Source: DAISWL01 sp036826375 (lineage in GTDB: Bacteria > Patescibacteriota > Saccharimonadia > Saccharimonadales > HK-STAS-PATE-42). From it: DNA of 61,185 nucleotides. Below, in pieces: positions 17,772-25,405 of the stretch. Below the pieces are notes generated by a model that worked only from the letters and a program-made list of their open reading frames with translations, was not told where the DNA came from and did no database searches. The first letter of the stretch is position 1. Each line of letters starts with the position of its first letter. The DNA lies in assembly GCA_036826375.1 (NCBI GenBank), contig DAISWL010000003.1, forward strand, positions 1 through 61,185. The letters run 5' to 3'. The position numbers and the translations under genes were made by a program.

Positions 17772-17864
17772 CGCTTCGCATAACTAAATTCTTTCCGTAA
17801 TCCTTTATCCTTGATATACTAACGTATATCGGAGTAAAGGACTCCGGAAAGACCCTGCCCATTA
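17772..17864 (+). repeat. 93-bp direct repeat, copy 1 (contains long imperfect palindrome)
   Basis: It matches copy 2 at 18595-18687 in 92 of 93 positions (the difference is at 17821). Inside is an imperfect palindrome from CTTTCCG (17791) to CGGAAAG (about 17851), including GATATAC/GTATATC around the centre. Both copies lie upstream of a plus-strand cassette gene, so they may be shared cassette leaders, promoters or a small inserted element. Confidence 0.85.
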
Positions 17865-17954
17865 AACGCAATTCAAAAAATATTTTTCTCAACATAAGGA
17901 ATTTTTATAGGCTTAAGAAAATTTAATAAACTTCAATCTATAAGCAATATTATT

Positions 17955-18344
17955 ATGAAAACAATATTAGTAGACGCAATCAACGCCTTTGTTCTAAAAG
18001 ATGAAGGAATCTTTAATGAAATGTATAAAATGCTTGAGCAGTATCCAAATAGAAAAATCATTCTTACAGGTGCAAATGATGAACAAATGGAAAAATTTGG
18101 ATTAAACGATATGCCCTATGAGGTTTTTACTCTCAAGCACGACCCTGAAAAAACTGATCCAAATTATTTCAAGATTATGCTCAAGCATTTTAATTTGAGC
18201 GCTGATGATGTTGTATATTTTGAACATAATGAGGATGCTGTAAAAAGCGCTCAATCAGTTGGAATCAATACATTTCATTACGACAAAGACGCAAAAGACC
18301 TTGGGGCGTTGAAGAAGTTTATCGACGGAAGCCTATCAAAATAA
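17955..18344 (+). CDS. Small HAD-like protein in a gene cassette
   Basis: The 129-residue product resembles a short haloacid dehalogenase-like domain. A motif I-like strand (TILVDAINAF) is present but with only one Asp. A motif II-like strand ILTGAN, a Lys in FTLKHDPEK, and a motif IV-like VVYFEHNED follow in order. The missing second Asp of DxD and the altered DD motif make classic phosphatase activity uncertain. The gene is AT-rich compared with its neighbours, on the plus strand against minus-strand uvrA, and is followed by attC-like site A. I regard it as the first cassette of the island. Confidence 0.8.
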   Translation: MKTILVDAINAFVLKDEGIFNEMYKMLEQYPNRKIILTGANDEQMEKFGLNDMPYEVFTLKHDPEKTDPNYFKIMLKHFNLSADDVVYFEHNEDAVKSAQSVGINTFHYDKDAKDLGALKKFIDGSLSK

Positions 18345-18428
18345 ATATAGAAACGAAAAATATTTTTTGAACTTCTCGCTATCGCTCGACCACGCTGCGC
18401 TCTCACTACACTTCGTTTCGTTCGGGGC

Positions 18429-18528
18429 GTATAACAAGGGATAAAAGGTTCAGCCCTCGGCTCGGGCTTCACCCAAATTTTTCTTCCACTTCGTTCCAGA
18501 AAAACTTCTTTTATCCCTAACGTTATAC
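18429..18528 (+). repeat. attC-like site A (100 bp)
   Basis: The 5' arm is GTATAAC-A-AGGGATAAAAG and the 3' arm, read as reverse complement, is GTATAAC-GTT-AGGGATAAAAG. The arms therefore pair with two extra bases on the 3' side. This R/L-box pairing with unpaired extra bases is how integron attC sites set strand choice. Inner hairpins AGCCC/GGGCT and TTTTTCT/AGAAAAA fill the centre. The R box departs from GTTRRRY at one position. Confidence 0.6.
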
Positions 18529-18551
18529 AAAACTCCGCTTCGCTACGTTTT

Positions 18552-18690
18552 GTATAATGGGCAGGGTCGTTAAACTTAGTTATAGCTTCGCTTTCGCTTC
18601 GCATAACTAAATTCTTTCCGTAATCCTTTATCCTTGATATACTGACGTATATCGGAGTAAAGGACTCCGGAAAGACCCTGCCCATTATAC
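18552..18690. repeat. 17-bp perfect inverted repeat enclosing 93-bp repeat copy 2
   Basis: GTATAATGGGCAGGGTC at 18552-18568 is the exact reverse complement of 18674-18690. The enclosed segment holds the TTAGTTAT hairpin and repeat copy 2. The first copy at 17772 lacks the left arm. Confidence 0.75.
18595..18687 (+). repeat. 93-bp direct repeat, copy 2
   Basis: It matches copy 1 (17772-17864) in 92 of 93 positions and lies 66 nt before the deaminase start. See copy 1 for the internal palindrome. Confidence 0.85.
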
Positions 18691-18694
18691 GACA

Positions 18695-19269
18695 TTTGAG
18701 CTGGGGCCTACAAAAGCAAAGATTTATTACTTTTCTAATTAAACCTAATATTATGGATGATGAAAACTTTATGAAAGAAGCACTCAAAGAAGCGGAAATC
18801 GCTTTGAAAGAAGGCAATTGGCCAATAGGTTGTGTAATTGAACTTGATGGAAAAATTATTGCTCGCGCCCATAACCAAGTTTATACTTTGAAAGATAAAA
18901 CCGCCCATGCCGAAATGCTCGCAATAAAACAAGTTCAAAATATTTTAAGAGAGAATAAGAGAAAAGCTACTTTATACACAACCTACGAACCTTGTCCAAT
19001 GTGCTTCGGCGCCACAATTCTTAGTAGAATTAAAAGAGTTGTTTCTGGAATTGATTTAGACAAAAGTGGCGCCATGTTTTTTAGAGATAATCTTCCGCTT
19101 CTTTTCAAACAAGAAAAATTTCATGTTGAATTTACGAACGGAGTTCTTGCAGAGGAATGCCATAAAGTTTTCATCCAAGGGGAACCAACCAAAAATTTAA
19201 TTAGAGATGGTTTAATTAGAAAAAATCATGATTCTGAAAAGTTAGATTTATAGACGGCCCCAGCTCAAA
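18695..19269. repeat. 14-bp inverted repeats flanking the deaminase gene
   Basis: TTTGAGCTGGGGCC at 18695-18708 and its exact reverse complement at 19256-19269 flank the deaminase gene, the right copy starting 3 nt after the stop codon. They could be cassette end features or the termini of a small mobile unit. Confidence 0.7.
18753..19253 (+). CDS. Nucleoside deaminase (cytidine/deoxycytidylate deaminase fold) in a gene cassette
   Basis: Zinc-dependent deaminases of this family act on guanine, cytosine, nucleosides or tRNA adenosine. The 166-residue product has the HAE motif (KTAHAEMLAIKQ) with the zinc His and proton-shuttle Glu, and PCPMC with the two zinc Cys. I chose the ATG at 18753 because the family domain begins right after it; an upstream in-frame ATG at 18696 would add 19 unlikely residues overlapping the repeat. 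The gene is AT-rich, on the plus strand, and followed by attC-like site B. It is the second cassette of the island; the exact substrate is not determinable. Confidence 0.9.
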   Translation: MDDENFMKEALKEAEIALKEGNWPIGCVIELDGKIIARAHNQVYTLKDKTAHAEMLAIKQVQNILRENKRKATLYTTYEPCPMCFGATILSRIKRVVSGIDLDKSGAMFFRDNLPLLFKQEKFHVEFTNGVLAEECHKVFIQGEPTKNLIRDGLIRKNHDSEKLDL

Positions 19270-19330
19270 CGCTTCGGATTTTCTACGAAAATCCTCGTGC
19301 CGTTGCACTCTCGGACTTCGTCCTCGCATC

Positions 19331-19446
19331 GTATAACAGGGGATAAAGAGTTCGAAGGGTTGCACCCTTCTCTCCCAAATTTTTTTCTCAGCCAGTTCGC
19401 TATCGCTCACGGGAGAAAAAAACTTTCCTTATCCCCGATGTTAGAC
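19331..19446 (+). repeat. attC-like site B (116 bp), overlapping the nitroreductase stop codon
   Basis: The 5' arm is GTATAACA-GGGGATAA and the 3' arm reverse complement is GTCTAACATC-GGGGATAA, again with two extra bases on the 3' side as in site A. The right end GTTAGAC (19440-19446) fits the integron R-box consensus GTTRRRY exactly. Inner hairpins GAAGGG/CCCTTC and TCTCCC/GGGAGA are present. The TTA at 19441-19443 is the stop codon of the minus-strand nitroreductase. Confidence 0.62.
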
Positions 19447-20088
19447 CCTACCAACCACCTCATCTAAACTTTTTCTAAACTTAGGCCTTTTTAAGTATCC
19501 ATCAGCCTGATCCCTCACCCCGATTCCCATAACGACTGTGGAGGTTAAGCTTTGCTCACTTAAGTTTAGTATCTTATTGAACTGAGATGAATCAAAGCCT
19601 CCCATGGGGTTGGCATCTATGCCAGCTAGAGCTGCGGTGGCTAGCATAAAGCCGAGGGCGATGAACACTTGGTTTTTAGCGAAGGCCGTAAATGCCTCTT
19701 TATCCATGCCTGCAAGCATACCGTTAATCGAGGCCTTGTAGCCGTTTAAAGATTGGTCATCAACACTTAAGTTTTGTGATTTCGCCACTCTTGCGAAAGC
19801 GGCATTAGCAACCTTTTGCTTATCGGTTTCAGCCGCTAGAACTATAAAGTAACTGGCTTCAGTTACTTGAGGCTGGCCGTGGGCTGCGGATCTTAATTGC
19901 TCGCGAACTTTGGTATCTTCAATAATTAAGAACTTCCATGGTTCTAACCCGTTGCTAGATGGAGCCATCCGCCCAGCCTCTAAAATTAAGTTTAGGTCAG
20001 CTTCAGATGCAACCTTAGTGGTATCGTATTTTTTAATAGCTGCTCGCCAGTTTAGAGCTTCTTGAAGTTCTTCTGTGCTAATCTTCAT
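19441..20088 (-). CDS. Nitroreductase family protein (NfsB-like, FMN-dependent)
   Basis: These flavoenzymes reduce nitro compounds, quinones or flavins with NAD(P)H. The 215-residue product has the family features: an Arg-containing N-terminal helix (ALNWRAAIKKYD), the FMN-binding region GRMAPSSNGLEPWKFLIIED, and the C-terminal VVMGIGVRDQ segment. An ArsR-type regulator gene lies 57 nt upstream in the same direction, suggesting regulated expression in response to stress. Its stop codon lies inside attC-like site B, so the cassette island was probably inserted at its very end. Confidence 0.92.
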   Translation of the reverse strand: MKISTEELQEALNWRAAIKKYDTTKVASEADLNLILEAGRMAPSSNGLEPWKFLIIEDTKVREQLRSAAHGQPQVTEASYFIVLAAETDKQKVANAAFARVAKSQNLSVDDQSLNGYKASINGMLAGMDKEAFTAFAKNQVFIALGFMLATAALAGIDANPMGGFDSSQFNKILNLSEQSLTSTVVMGIGVRDQADGYLKRPKFRKSLDEVVGRV

Positions 20089-20145
20089 TTTGTTTATGAT
20101 GCCTTTCTTATTAATTATTGATAAATTTAAACATTTAGATATTTC

Positions 20146-20433
20146 TTATATTAATAATTTACTAAGCTTAATTCCAACAGATTCTAACAAATCGTGATTA
20201 ATTATGTAGTAGATGCCCCTACCTTCTTTTCTTTGAATTATAACTCCGGAGCTAACAAGAATTTTAAAATGGTGACTCAAGGCAGGTTGGGTTAAGTTGA
20301 AGCCAACCGATAAACTAGCACAACTTGAACCCTGAATCGGACCCTCGGCTATCTTTTTTATTAAGCTTAATCTAGTTTTATCAGCTAAAGCAGATAGAAC
20401 CTGTATTCTGAATTCTAGGTTATGTTCTTCCAT
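20146..20433 (-). CDS. ArsR-family winged-helix transcriptional regulator
   Basis: The 95-residue product is a compact winged helix: FRIQVLSALADKTRLSLIKKI at the start, the recognition helix LTQPALSHHFKILVSSGVI, and the wing RKEGRGIYYIIN. The metal-binding Cys pair ELCVCDL of ArsR/SmtB is absent; single Cys occurs in GSSCASLS. It therefore may sense redox or a ligand rather than metal. It precedes the nitroreductase gene and likely controls it and itself. Confidence 0.9.
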   Translation of the reverse strand: MEEHNLEFRIQVLSALADKTRLSLIKKIAEGPIQGSSCASLSVGFNLTQPALSHHFKILVSSGVIIQRKEGRGIYYIINHDLLESVGIKLSKLLI

Positions 20434-20449
20434 AAATTAAGTTTAACAT

Positions 20450-20475
20450 AAACATATTTATATATATAGATGTTT
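20450..20475. promoter_or_regulatory. Candidate operator upstream of the ArsR-like gene
   Basis: AAACAT (20450-20455) and ATGTTT (20470-20475) form an AT-rich imperfect palindrome 17 bp upstream of the regulator start. The 12-2-12 type dyad is typical of ArsR family operators. A similar AAACATTTAGATATTT half-site lies between this gene and the nitroreductase (about 20130). Confidence 0.4.
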
Positions 20476-20628
20476 GTATACAAGTTGATATTAACCATTA
20501 ATCTTAGCTCACCTGAAGTTCTTTTGGCTATTCAAACTTTAGGGAATAGGGCTCTAGGTCATCTGAATAGTTCAAACTTTTAGTAAGATGTATTGATTAA
20601 CTATCAATCGATAATAGGAGTGCTTACG

Positions 20629-20637
20629 TGGTATAAT
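20629..20637 (+). promoter_or_regulatory. Extended -10 promoter of metG
   Basis: TGGTATAAT at 20629-20637 is a perfect extended -10 (TGnTATAAT). The region 17 bp further up has no good -35. The start codon lies 50 nt downstream. Confidence 0.5.
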
Positions 20638-20686
20638 TTTAAGTATTAGCAGTTAATCATTAACTACAAGTAAAGGAAAAATATAA

Positions 20687-22141
20687 ATGGCGAATATCTA
20701 CATCTCAACTTCCATCCCCTACGCAACCGGAAAACCCCATACCGGCAACGTGATGGATCTTATATACGCAGATACCCTGGCTCGCTACAACCGTATGATT
20801 GGCAATGAAGTTTTATACTCGGCTGGTAGCGATGAACATGGATATAAAATTCAACAAAAGGCTGAATCGCTTGGAATCACCCCGAAGCAATTTGTCGATG
20901 ATAATGTTAAGCTTATAGAGCAAGCTAACACCGAGGTTTATAGTAGTTATACCAACTTCATTCGTACCGATTCTGACCAGCACAGAAGCATTGTGGCTTT
21001 ACTGTGGCAACAAATGGCTATGAAGGGCGACATCTACAAGAAAGATTACGAAGGATGGTATTGCCAGGGATGCGAAGAGTTTAAAACTGAAACTATAGTT
21101 AAAGATACCAAAGGCACCTGCCCAGATCACAATTTGCCCTATAACAGAGTTAACGAAGTAAATTATTTCTTCAGGCTCTCTAAATATCAAGAGAGCATCA
21201 AGAAGCTTTTCGAAGACAGAGATTTTAGAGTGGTGCCATCTCATAAGCAAAATGAGATACTTAGCCTCATTAACAGCGGCCTAGACGATATAAGTGTTTC
21301 ACGACCAAAATCTGCTGTATCATGGGGAATAACAGTGCCAGGAGATGACACTCAGAGCATATACGTTTGGTTCGAAGCCTTGATGAACTATATAACCGTG
21401 CTGAACTATCCTGATGGTGATTTATTTAAAAAATTTTGGCCAACTGAAGTTCAAATTGTAGGTAAAGATAATTTGAGATTCCACGCCGCCATCTACCCAG
21501 CTATGCTATTAAGCTTAGGTCTGCCGATGCTTAAAAATCTATTCGTCCACGGTCATTTAACTATGAACGGACGCAAAATGAGCAAAACAACAGGCAACTT
21601 ATTGAATGCAGATGATGTTATTAATATTTATGGAGCTGACGCTTTGAGGTTTTACATCTTAAAGCACGTGCCTTCTTATGATGATGGCGACTTTTCTTGG
21701 GATAAGTTTAAAAGAGCCTACAACACTGAACTAGCTGATGAACTAGGCAACCTAGTATCACGGCTTTCTAGCATGATCAAAAAATATCTTAACGGACAGA
21801 TTGGAGTTTTTGAGATATCTACCCATGATGACGAACCCTATCATAAATATATGGATAACTATCAATTTGATAAAGCCATGGATTGGACCTGGCGCAAAGT
21901 TAGGGATTTAAACGCCTACATTGAAGAAACTAAGCCCTGGGCCATCGCTAAAAAAGGCGAATCCGATCACCTACAGTCGGTTCTATCGAATGCTGTTGGA
22001 GATCTGCTACAAGTTGCTGAGATGCTAACTCCTTTTTTACCGAAAACTGCCGAGGCCATAAATATCACTTTTGCCAGCGGTTCAATAGCCGATGTTGGGA
22101 TCTTGTTTCCTAAACTAGAAGCTAGCGAAAATAGTAAATAG
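20687..22141 (+). CDS. metG: Methionyl-tRNA synthetase
   Basis: MetRS charges tRNA-Met. The 484-residue class I synthetase has the HIGH-type motif ATGKPHTGN near residue 14, a zinc-knuckle insert beginning CQGCEEFK near residue 128, and the KMSKS-type motif GRKMSKTTGN. It ends after the anticodon-binding domain, without the C-terminal tRNA-binding extension seen in larger forms, so length is short but functional for the family. AGGAAAA precedes the ATG. Confidence 0.97.
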   Translation: MANIYISTSIPYATGKPHTGNVMDLIYADTLARYNRMIGNEVLYSAGSDEHGYKIQQKAESLGITPKQFVDDNVKLIEQANTEVYSSYTNFIRTDSDQHRSIVALLWQQMAMKGDIYKKDYEGWYCQGCEEFKTETIVKDTKGTCPDHNLPYNRVNEVNYFFRLSKYQESIKKLFEDRDFRVVPSHKQNEILSLINSGLDDISVSRPKSAVSWGITVPGDDTQSIYVWFEALMNYITVLNYPDGDLFKKFWPTEVQIVGKDNLRFHAAIYPAMLLSLGLPMLKNLFVHGHLTMNGRKMSKTTGNLLNADDVINIYGADALRFYILKHVPSYDDGDFSWDKFKRAYNTELADELGNLVSRLSSMIKKYLNGQIGVFEISTHDDEPYHKYMDNYQFDKAMDWTWRKVRDLNAYIEETKPWAIAKKGESDHLQSVLSNAVGDLLQVAEMLTPFLPKTAEAINITFASGSIADVGILFPKLEASENSK

Positions 22142-22263
22142 CTAGTACTTGACGGAGATGCTAATTAGACAGGGCTATTTGATTAGTTTTTATCGGTCGA
22201 ACGAAGACTGAGTGTCCGAAGGTTTTGCACAAGTCGAGCTAACTATGTAGAGATTTATAGAGG

Positions 22264-22689
22264 CTAGTTCTTAGATTTTTTCGTAATCACAGTTCCACCC
22301 TTAAGTTTAATTGAAAGCTCGTAAGAGCCGCACTTAGATTCCTCGCATTTAGACGGTAGGTATTTAAATTCTTCATTATTCTGAGCCGCTTGGGCGCCAT
22401 CCCGCTTTAAACTCTCAGGATTCATCCATGGGAATATGTCTGATTTTAACTTATCGGGGTAGTGACCGTTCATTTGGTAAAAGTATTCCAGAGAATAGTA
22501 TACTGATTCTATATTATCCTGGTATCGAATATCCATCTTGTTACTTTCAATTTTGCGAAACGTAAATGTGCCAGCTAAGCCGAGTATGGCAACTATTAAG
22601 ATCGCAACCATCCCTTCGAAAGCTGTATAGCCCTTATCGACTGAAAGGATGCATCTTATAATTCTATTGTTACTTGTATTGGTGCCCAT
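22264..22689 (-). CDS. Type IV pilin-like/pseudopilin protein
   Basis: The 141-residue product has a hydrophobic helix near the N-terminus (GYTAFEGMVAILIVAILGLAGTF). The GYTAFEG start with Glu at position +5 relative to the first aromatic resembles a type III prepilin cleavage region. The rest is a small soluble domain with a Cys pair. It lies 10 nt downstream of the PilB-like gene in the same direction, supporting a pilus-related role. The exact subunit class is unknown. Confidence 0.75.
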   Translation of the reverse strand: MGTNTSNNRIIRCILSVDKGYTAFEGMVAILIVAILGLAGTFTFRKIESNKMDIRYQDNIESVYYSLEYFYQMNGHYPDKLKSDIFPWMNPESLKRDGAQAAQNNEEFKYLPSKCEESKCGSYELSIKLKGGTVITKKSKN

Positions 22690-22699
22690 CGTTATAAGT

Positions 22700-23965
22700 T
22701 TAGCCGTTAGACTTAATTAATTCAATAAGGTCGCTTAAAGCGATATCCCCGCGCATGGCCTTTATTAAACCATCATAGTGCATCGCCAACATACCGCGAG
22801 ATACCGCCCTCGCTAGCAAATGCCCTCGTCCGAGATCTCCAGCCTCAATAAAGCGCCTTACGGCACTATCTACTACTAAACACTGATTAATAGTGGTTAA
22901 AACTGGAGTGTGACTTAGGGCACTAACTGAATTATCTATAGATAAGGATTTTTTGGACCAAAATAAAGGTCTATCAGTAAAACTTAAGTTACCGATAGTA
23001 GCCAAGTCGGGCCAGGCATCAGTTGAGCTAAGCCTGAAGATGCCCTCTATTTTTTTCAGATTAACATCAGAAGGCGTAAAGCTTTCACCCCGCTTATTCA
23101 GAAACGGTATACTCTTGAGGCTAACAACCAGGCTTAGGGCATCTGCGACTAATCGCTTAGAGCCTGAGAAGTTTCTGTACAGTTCATAGATTACAGACTC
23201 TGGATTTATATTTTCAGATCCAGCGATAACTACAGTCCCCCCTAAGCTTAACTTAATCATTAAATTAACAATATTGGGATTATCTAGCCAATCCTCTACG
23301 ACCAAAACCCCGGGTCTAATTCTGGTAATTAACTTGGCCAAATTCAAACTTGCAAAATCAGTTTTTGGATATCCATAAATATCTAGGCCTTCTAATTCAG
23401 GAACAGCATTGGGGTTACTTGATATAGATATTACTTTGGCAGAACCATTAGAACTTAAGGCGGCTATTGAGTACATCGTTTTATTTACAATTCTAGGTTG
23501 ACCGCATATCAGAGCTATTCCTCCATTGGAAAATGCAATATCTGTGAGCTGATTCAAGTTTCTCCCCCAAAATCCCAAATGATGGAGACTAGTAGTTATC
23601 ATGGGGTCTTCTACGAAAATTAAGGCACTAATCAGCCCAAATCTATCCTTAATAAATTTTATATTTAATTTATGAATTATATTTTTACCCGGAAGTTTTA
23701 TGTTTACAGAATTAACTGAATCATCTCTAAATTTAATTTTAGAACTATCTAGCAGATATTTGATTATTTCTTGATTTATTTTGGAGGTCGTTATCTTCTC
23801 AAGCCTAGTTAAGCGACCTCCGACCGAAATCTTAATACTATTAGAAGATACTTCTATATAATCGGCATCTTTCTTGATGGATATATCAATTAAACCAGTT
23901 AACAATCTGGCTGTTGAATCTATATTTTCACTATTTAATTTAATCTCACCCACCCTTTTCATCAT
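22700..23965 (-). CDS. Degenerate PilB/GspE-type ATPase
   Basis: The 421-residue protein follows the layout of type II secretion/type IV pilus ATPases: an N-terminal domain, a RecA-like core and the C-terminal segment RGMLAMHYDGLIKAMRGDIALSDLIEL, which matches the PilB ending (DGlxKvxxGxTxxxEV). The catalytic motifs are lost. The Walker A position reads CGQPRIVNKTMYS, the Asp/Walker B region reads VLVVEDWLDNP instead of GEIRD, and the His-box STLHTN position reads AGSENIN. It is therefore probably a non-hydrolysing paralogue with a structural role. It is directly upstream of a pilin-like gene. Confidence 0.75.
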   Translation of the reverse strand: MMKRVGEIKLNSENIDSTARLLTGLIDISIKKDADYIEVSSNSIKISVGGRLTRLEKITTSKINQEIIKYLLDSSKIKFRDDSVNSVNIKLPGKNIIHKLNIKFIKDRFGLISALIFVEDPMITTSLHHLGFWGRNLNQLTDIAFSNGGIALICGQPRIVNKTMYSIAALSSNGSAKVISISSNPNAVPELEGLDIYGYPKTDFASLNLAKLITRIRPGVLVVEDWLDNPNIVNLMIKLSLGGTVVIAGSENINPESVIYELYRNFSGSKRLVADALSLVVSLKSIPFLNKRGESFTPSDVNLKKIEGIFRLSSTDAWPDLATIGNLSFTDRPLFWSKKSLSIDNSVSALSHTPVLTTINQCLVVDSAVRRFIEAGDLGRGHLLARAVSRGMLAMHYDGLIKAMRGDIALSDLIELIKSNG

Positions 23966-24117
23966 TCAATATTAAGATCCCTTTAAGTTTGATATTGTAA
24001 GTTAGTTTAGTATAATATTAACATAAGCATTAAAATAAATATTAATTAAGTTTAAAATAAAGGTAGTTGGATTAATTCACACAAGCACTAGAATTGTAAA
24101 ATAACAGAACCCAAATT

Positions 24118-25398
24118 ATGTCAGTAATAGATAAAATAAAGTTTAAGTTTAAAGATCAAAATCGAAAAGCTATTTTAGATGATCAGATAGTAGCTCTTGA
24201 CATAGGAACTGAGTACGTAAAGGCATTAGTATCGAAGGTATCCGGTGATGAGATCAATATATTTGGAGTAGGCCGTACTCATCAGCAGCTAAGTGATATG
24301 CATTCCGGAGCAATTGCAGATATATCAGCAGTGGTGGCTAATTGTTCCAGAGCCCTCACTATAGCAGAGGAAATGGCTGGTTTTCGAGCAAAAAAAGCAA
24401 TCATAGGCATAGCCGGGGAGCTAGTTAAAGGTATAACTCATACAGTAACTTATAAAAGACCTGATTCCGCTCGGCCAATCGATACCGAAGAGATAGGCTT
24501 AATAATAGAAAAGGCTCAGGAAAGAAGCGAAGAAAAAGCAAGGGCTGAGTTGGCATGGGAAACCGGTAACAACGAAATGGATATAAAGCTTGTTAATTCT
24601 GCAATTGTCGCCATGTATATTGACACTTATAAAGTCAGCAATCCGATAGGCTTTCAAGGGGGCAGAGTAACCGTTCAGTTGTACTCTGCGTTCGCTCCCA
24701 TGATTCACATCGGAGCTCTAGAAAAAACTGCACAAGAGTTAGATTTAGATTTAATTGCTGTAGCAGCCGAGCCCTTCGCTGTATCACGCTCCATTATTGG
24801 TACTGATGCAAGCTCTAACTTAACTGCGATACTGATAGATATTGGCGGTGGTACAACCGATATAGCGGTTGTAGATGACGGCGGAGTTCAGGGCACCAGA
24901 ATGTTCGGTATTGGGGGTAGAAGTTTCACTAAAGCTATAGCGGCCGAGTTGAATATGGATTTCATCATGGCGGAAAAACTTAAATTACACCTAAATAGCC
25001 CCAGTCAATCAACCCATGTGAGATCACATGCGCTTAAGGCGTTAGATAAAACTATTGACGTATGGATAAGCGGCATCGAGTTAGCTTTAACTGAATTTAA
25101 AACTCTAGACCATCTACCCAATAGAATTCTCCTTTGTGGCGGAGGCTCAAGCCTGGGACCGCTAGTTCAAGCTCTAAACCATAATCAGTGGTATAAAGAC
25201 TTGCCATTCGCTCATAAACCAACTATTCAGCATATTAAGCCTGGTGAAGTTAATGGTATCTATGACCTAACTGAAAGAGTGAAAGATCACACCTTCGTGA
25301 CGTCAATGGGTCTTTTGAGAATAGGTTATGATACAATGATAAGCAGTAGAAAGAATTCTGAGCTTTCAGAATCCATACAAAGAATGTTAAGGAACTAA
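24118..25398 (+). CDS. FtsA/PilM-like actin-fold protein
   Basis: The 426-residue product has the actin-fold phosphate loops: VALDIGTEYVKALVSKV near the N-terminus and LIDIGGGTTDIAVVDDGG in the middle, then LLCGGGSSLGPL. An SHS2-like segment lies between. The short amphipathic-looking C-terminus (ESIQRMLRN) resembles the FtsA membrane anchor. It is followed 7 nt later by a single-pass membrane protein, the arrangement of PilM with PilN. I therefore favour a pilus-platform role over cell division, but FtsA cannot be excluded. Confidence 0.82.
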   Translation: MSVIDKIKFKFKDQNRKAILDDQIVALDIGTEYVKALVSKVSGDEINIFGVGRTHQQLSDMHSGAIADISAVVANCSRALTIAEEMAGFRAKKAIIGIAGELVKGITHTVTYKRPDSARPIDTEEIGLIIEKAQERSEEKARAELAWETGNNEMDIKLVNSAIVAMYIDTYKVSNPIGFQGGRVTVQLYSAFAPMIHIGALEKTAQELDLDLIAVAAEPFAVSRSIIGTDASSNLTAILIDIGGGTTDIAVVDDGGVQGTRMFGIGGRSFTKAIAAELNMDFIMAEKLKLHLNSPSQSTHVRSHALKALDKTIDVWISGIELALTEFKTLDHLPNRILLCGGGSSLGPLVQALNHNQWYKDLPFAHKPTIQHIKPGEVNGIYDLTERVKDHTFVTSMGLLRIGYDTMISSRKNSELSESIQRMLRN

Positions 25399-25405
25399 AA
25401 TAAAT

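Larger units (their letters stand above)
18345..18752. other. Structured intergenic segment between the two cassette genes
   Basis: No gene is supported. It contains attC-like site A (18429-18528), then a hairpin TTATACAAAAC/GTTTTGTATAA (about 18523-18556). After that come GTTAAAC with a TTAGTTAT/ATAACTAA stem and the second 93-bp repeat. A 17-bp inverted pair (18552-18568 with 18674-18690) encloses the repeat. One TAAACTTA word occurs near 18570. Confidence 0.75.

Noticed and set aside
18278..18817. Minus-strand frame of 179 residues across the cassette spacer
   Set aside because: It runs through the attC-like site and repeats, and its protein is a translation of hairpins without any domain.
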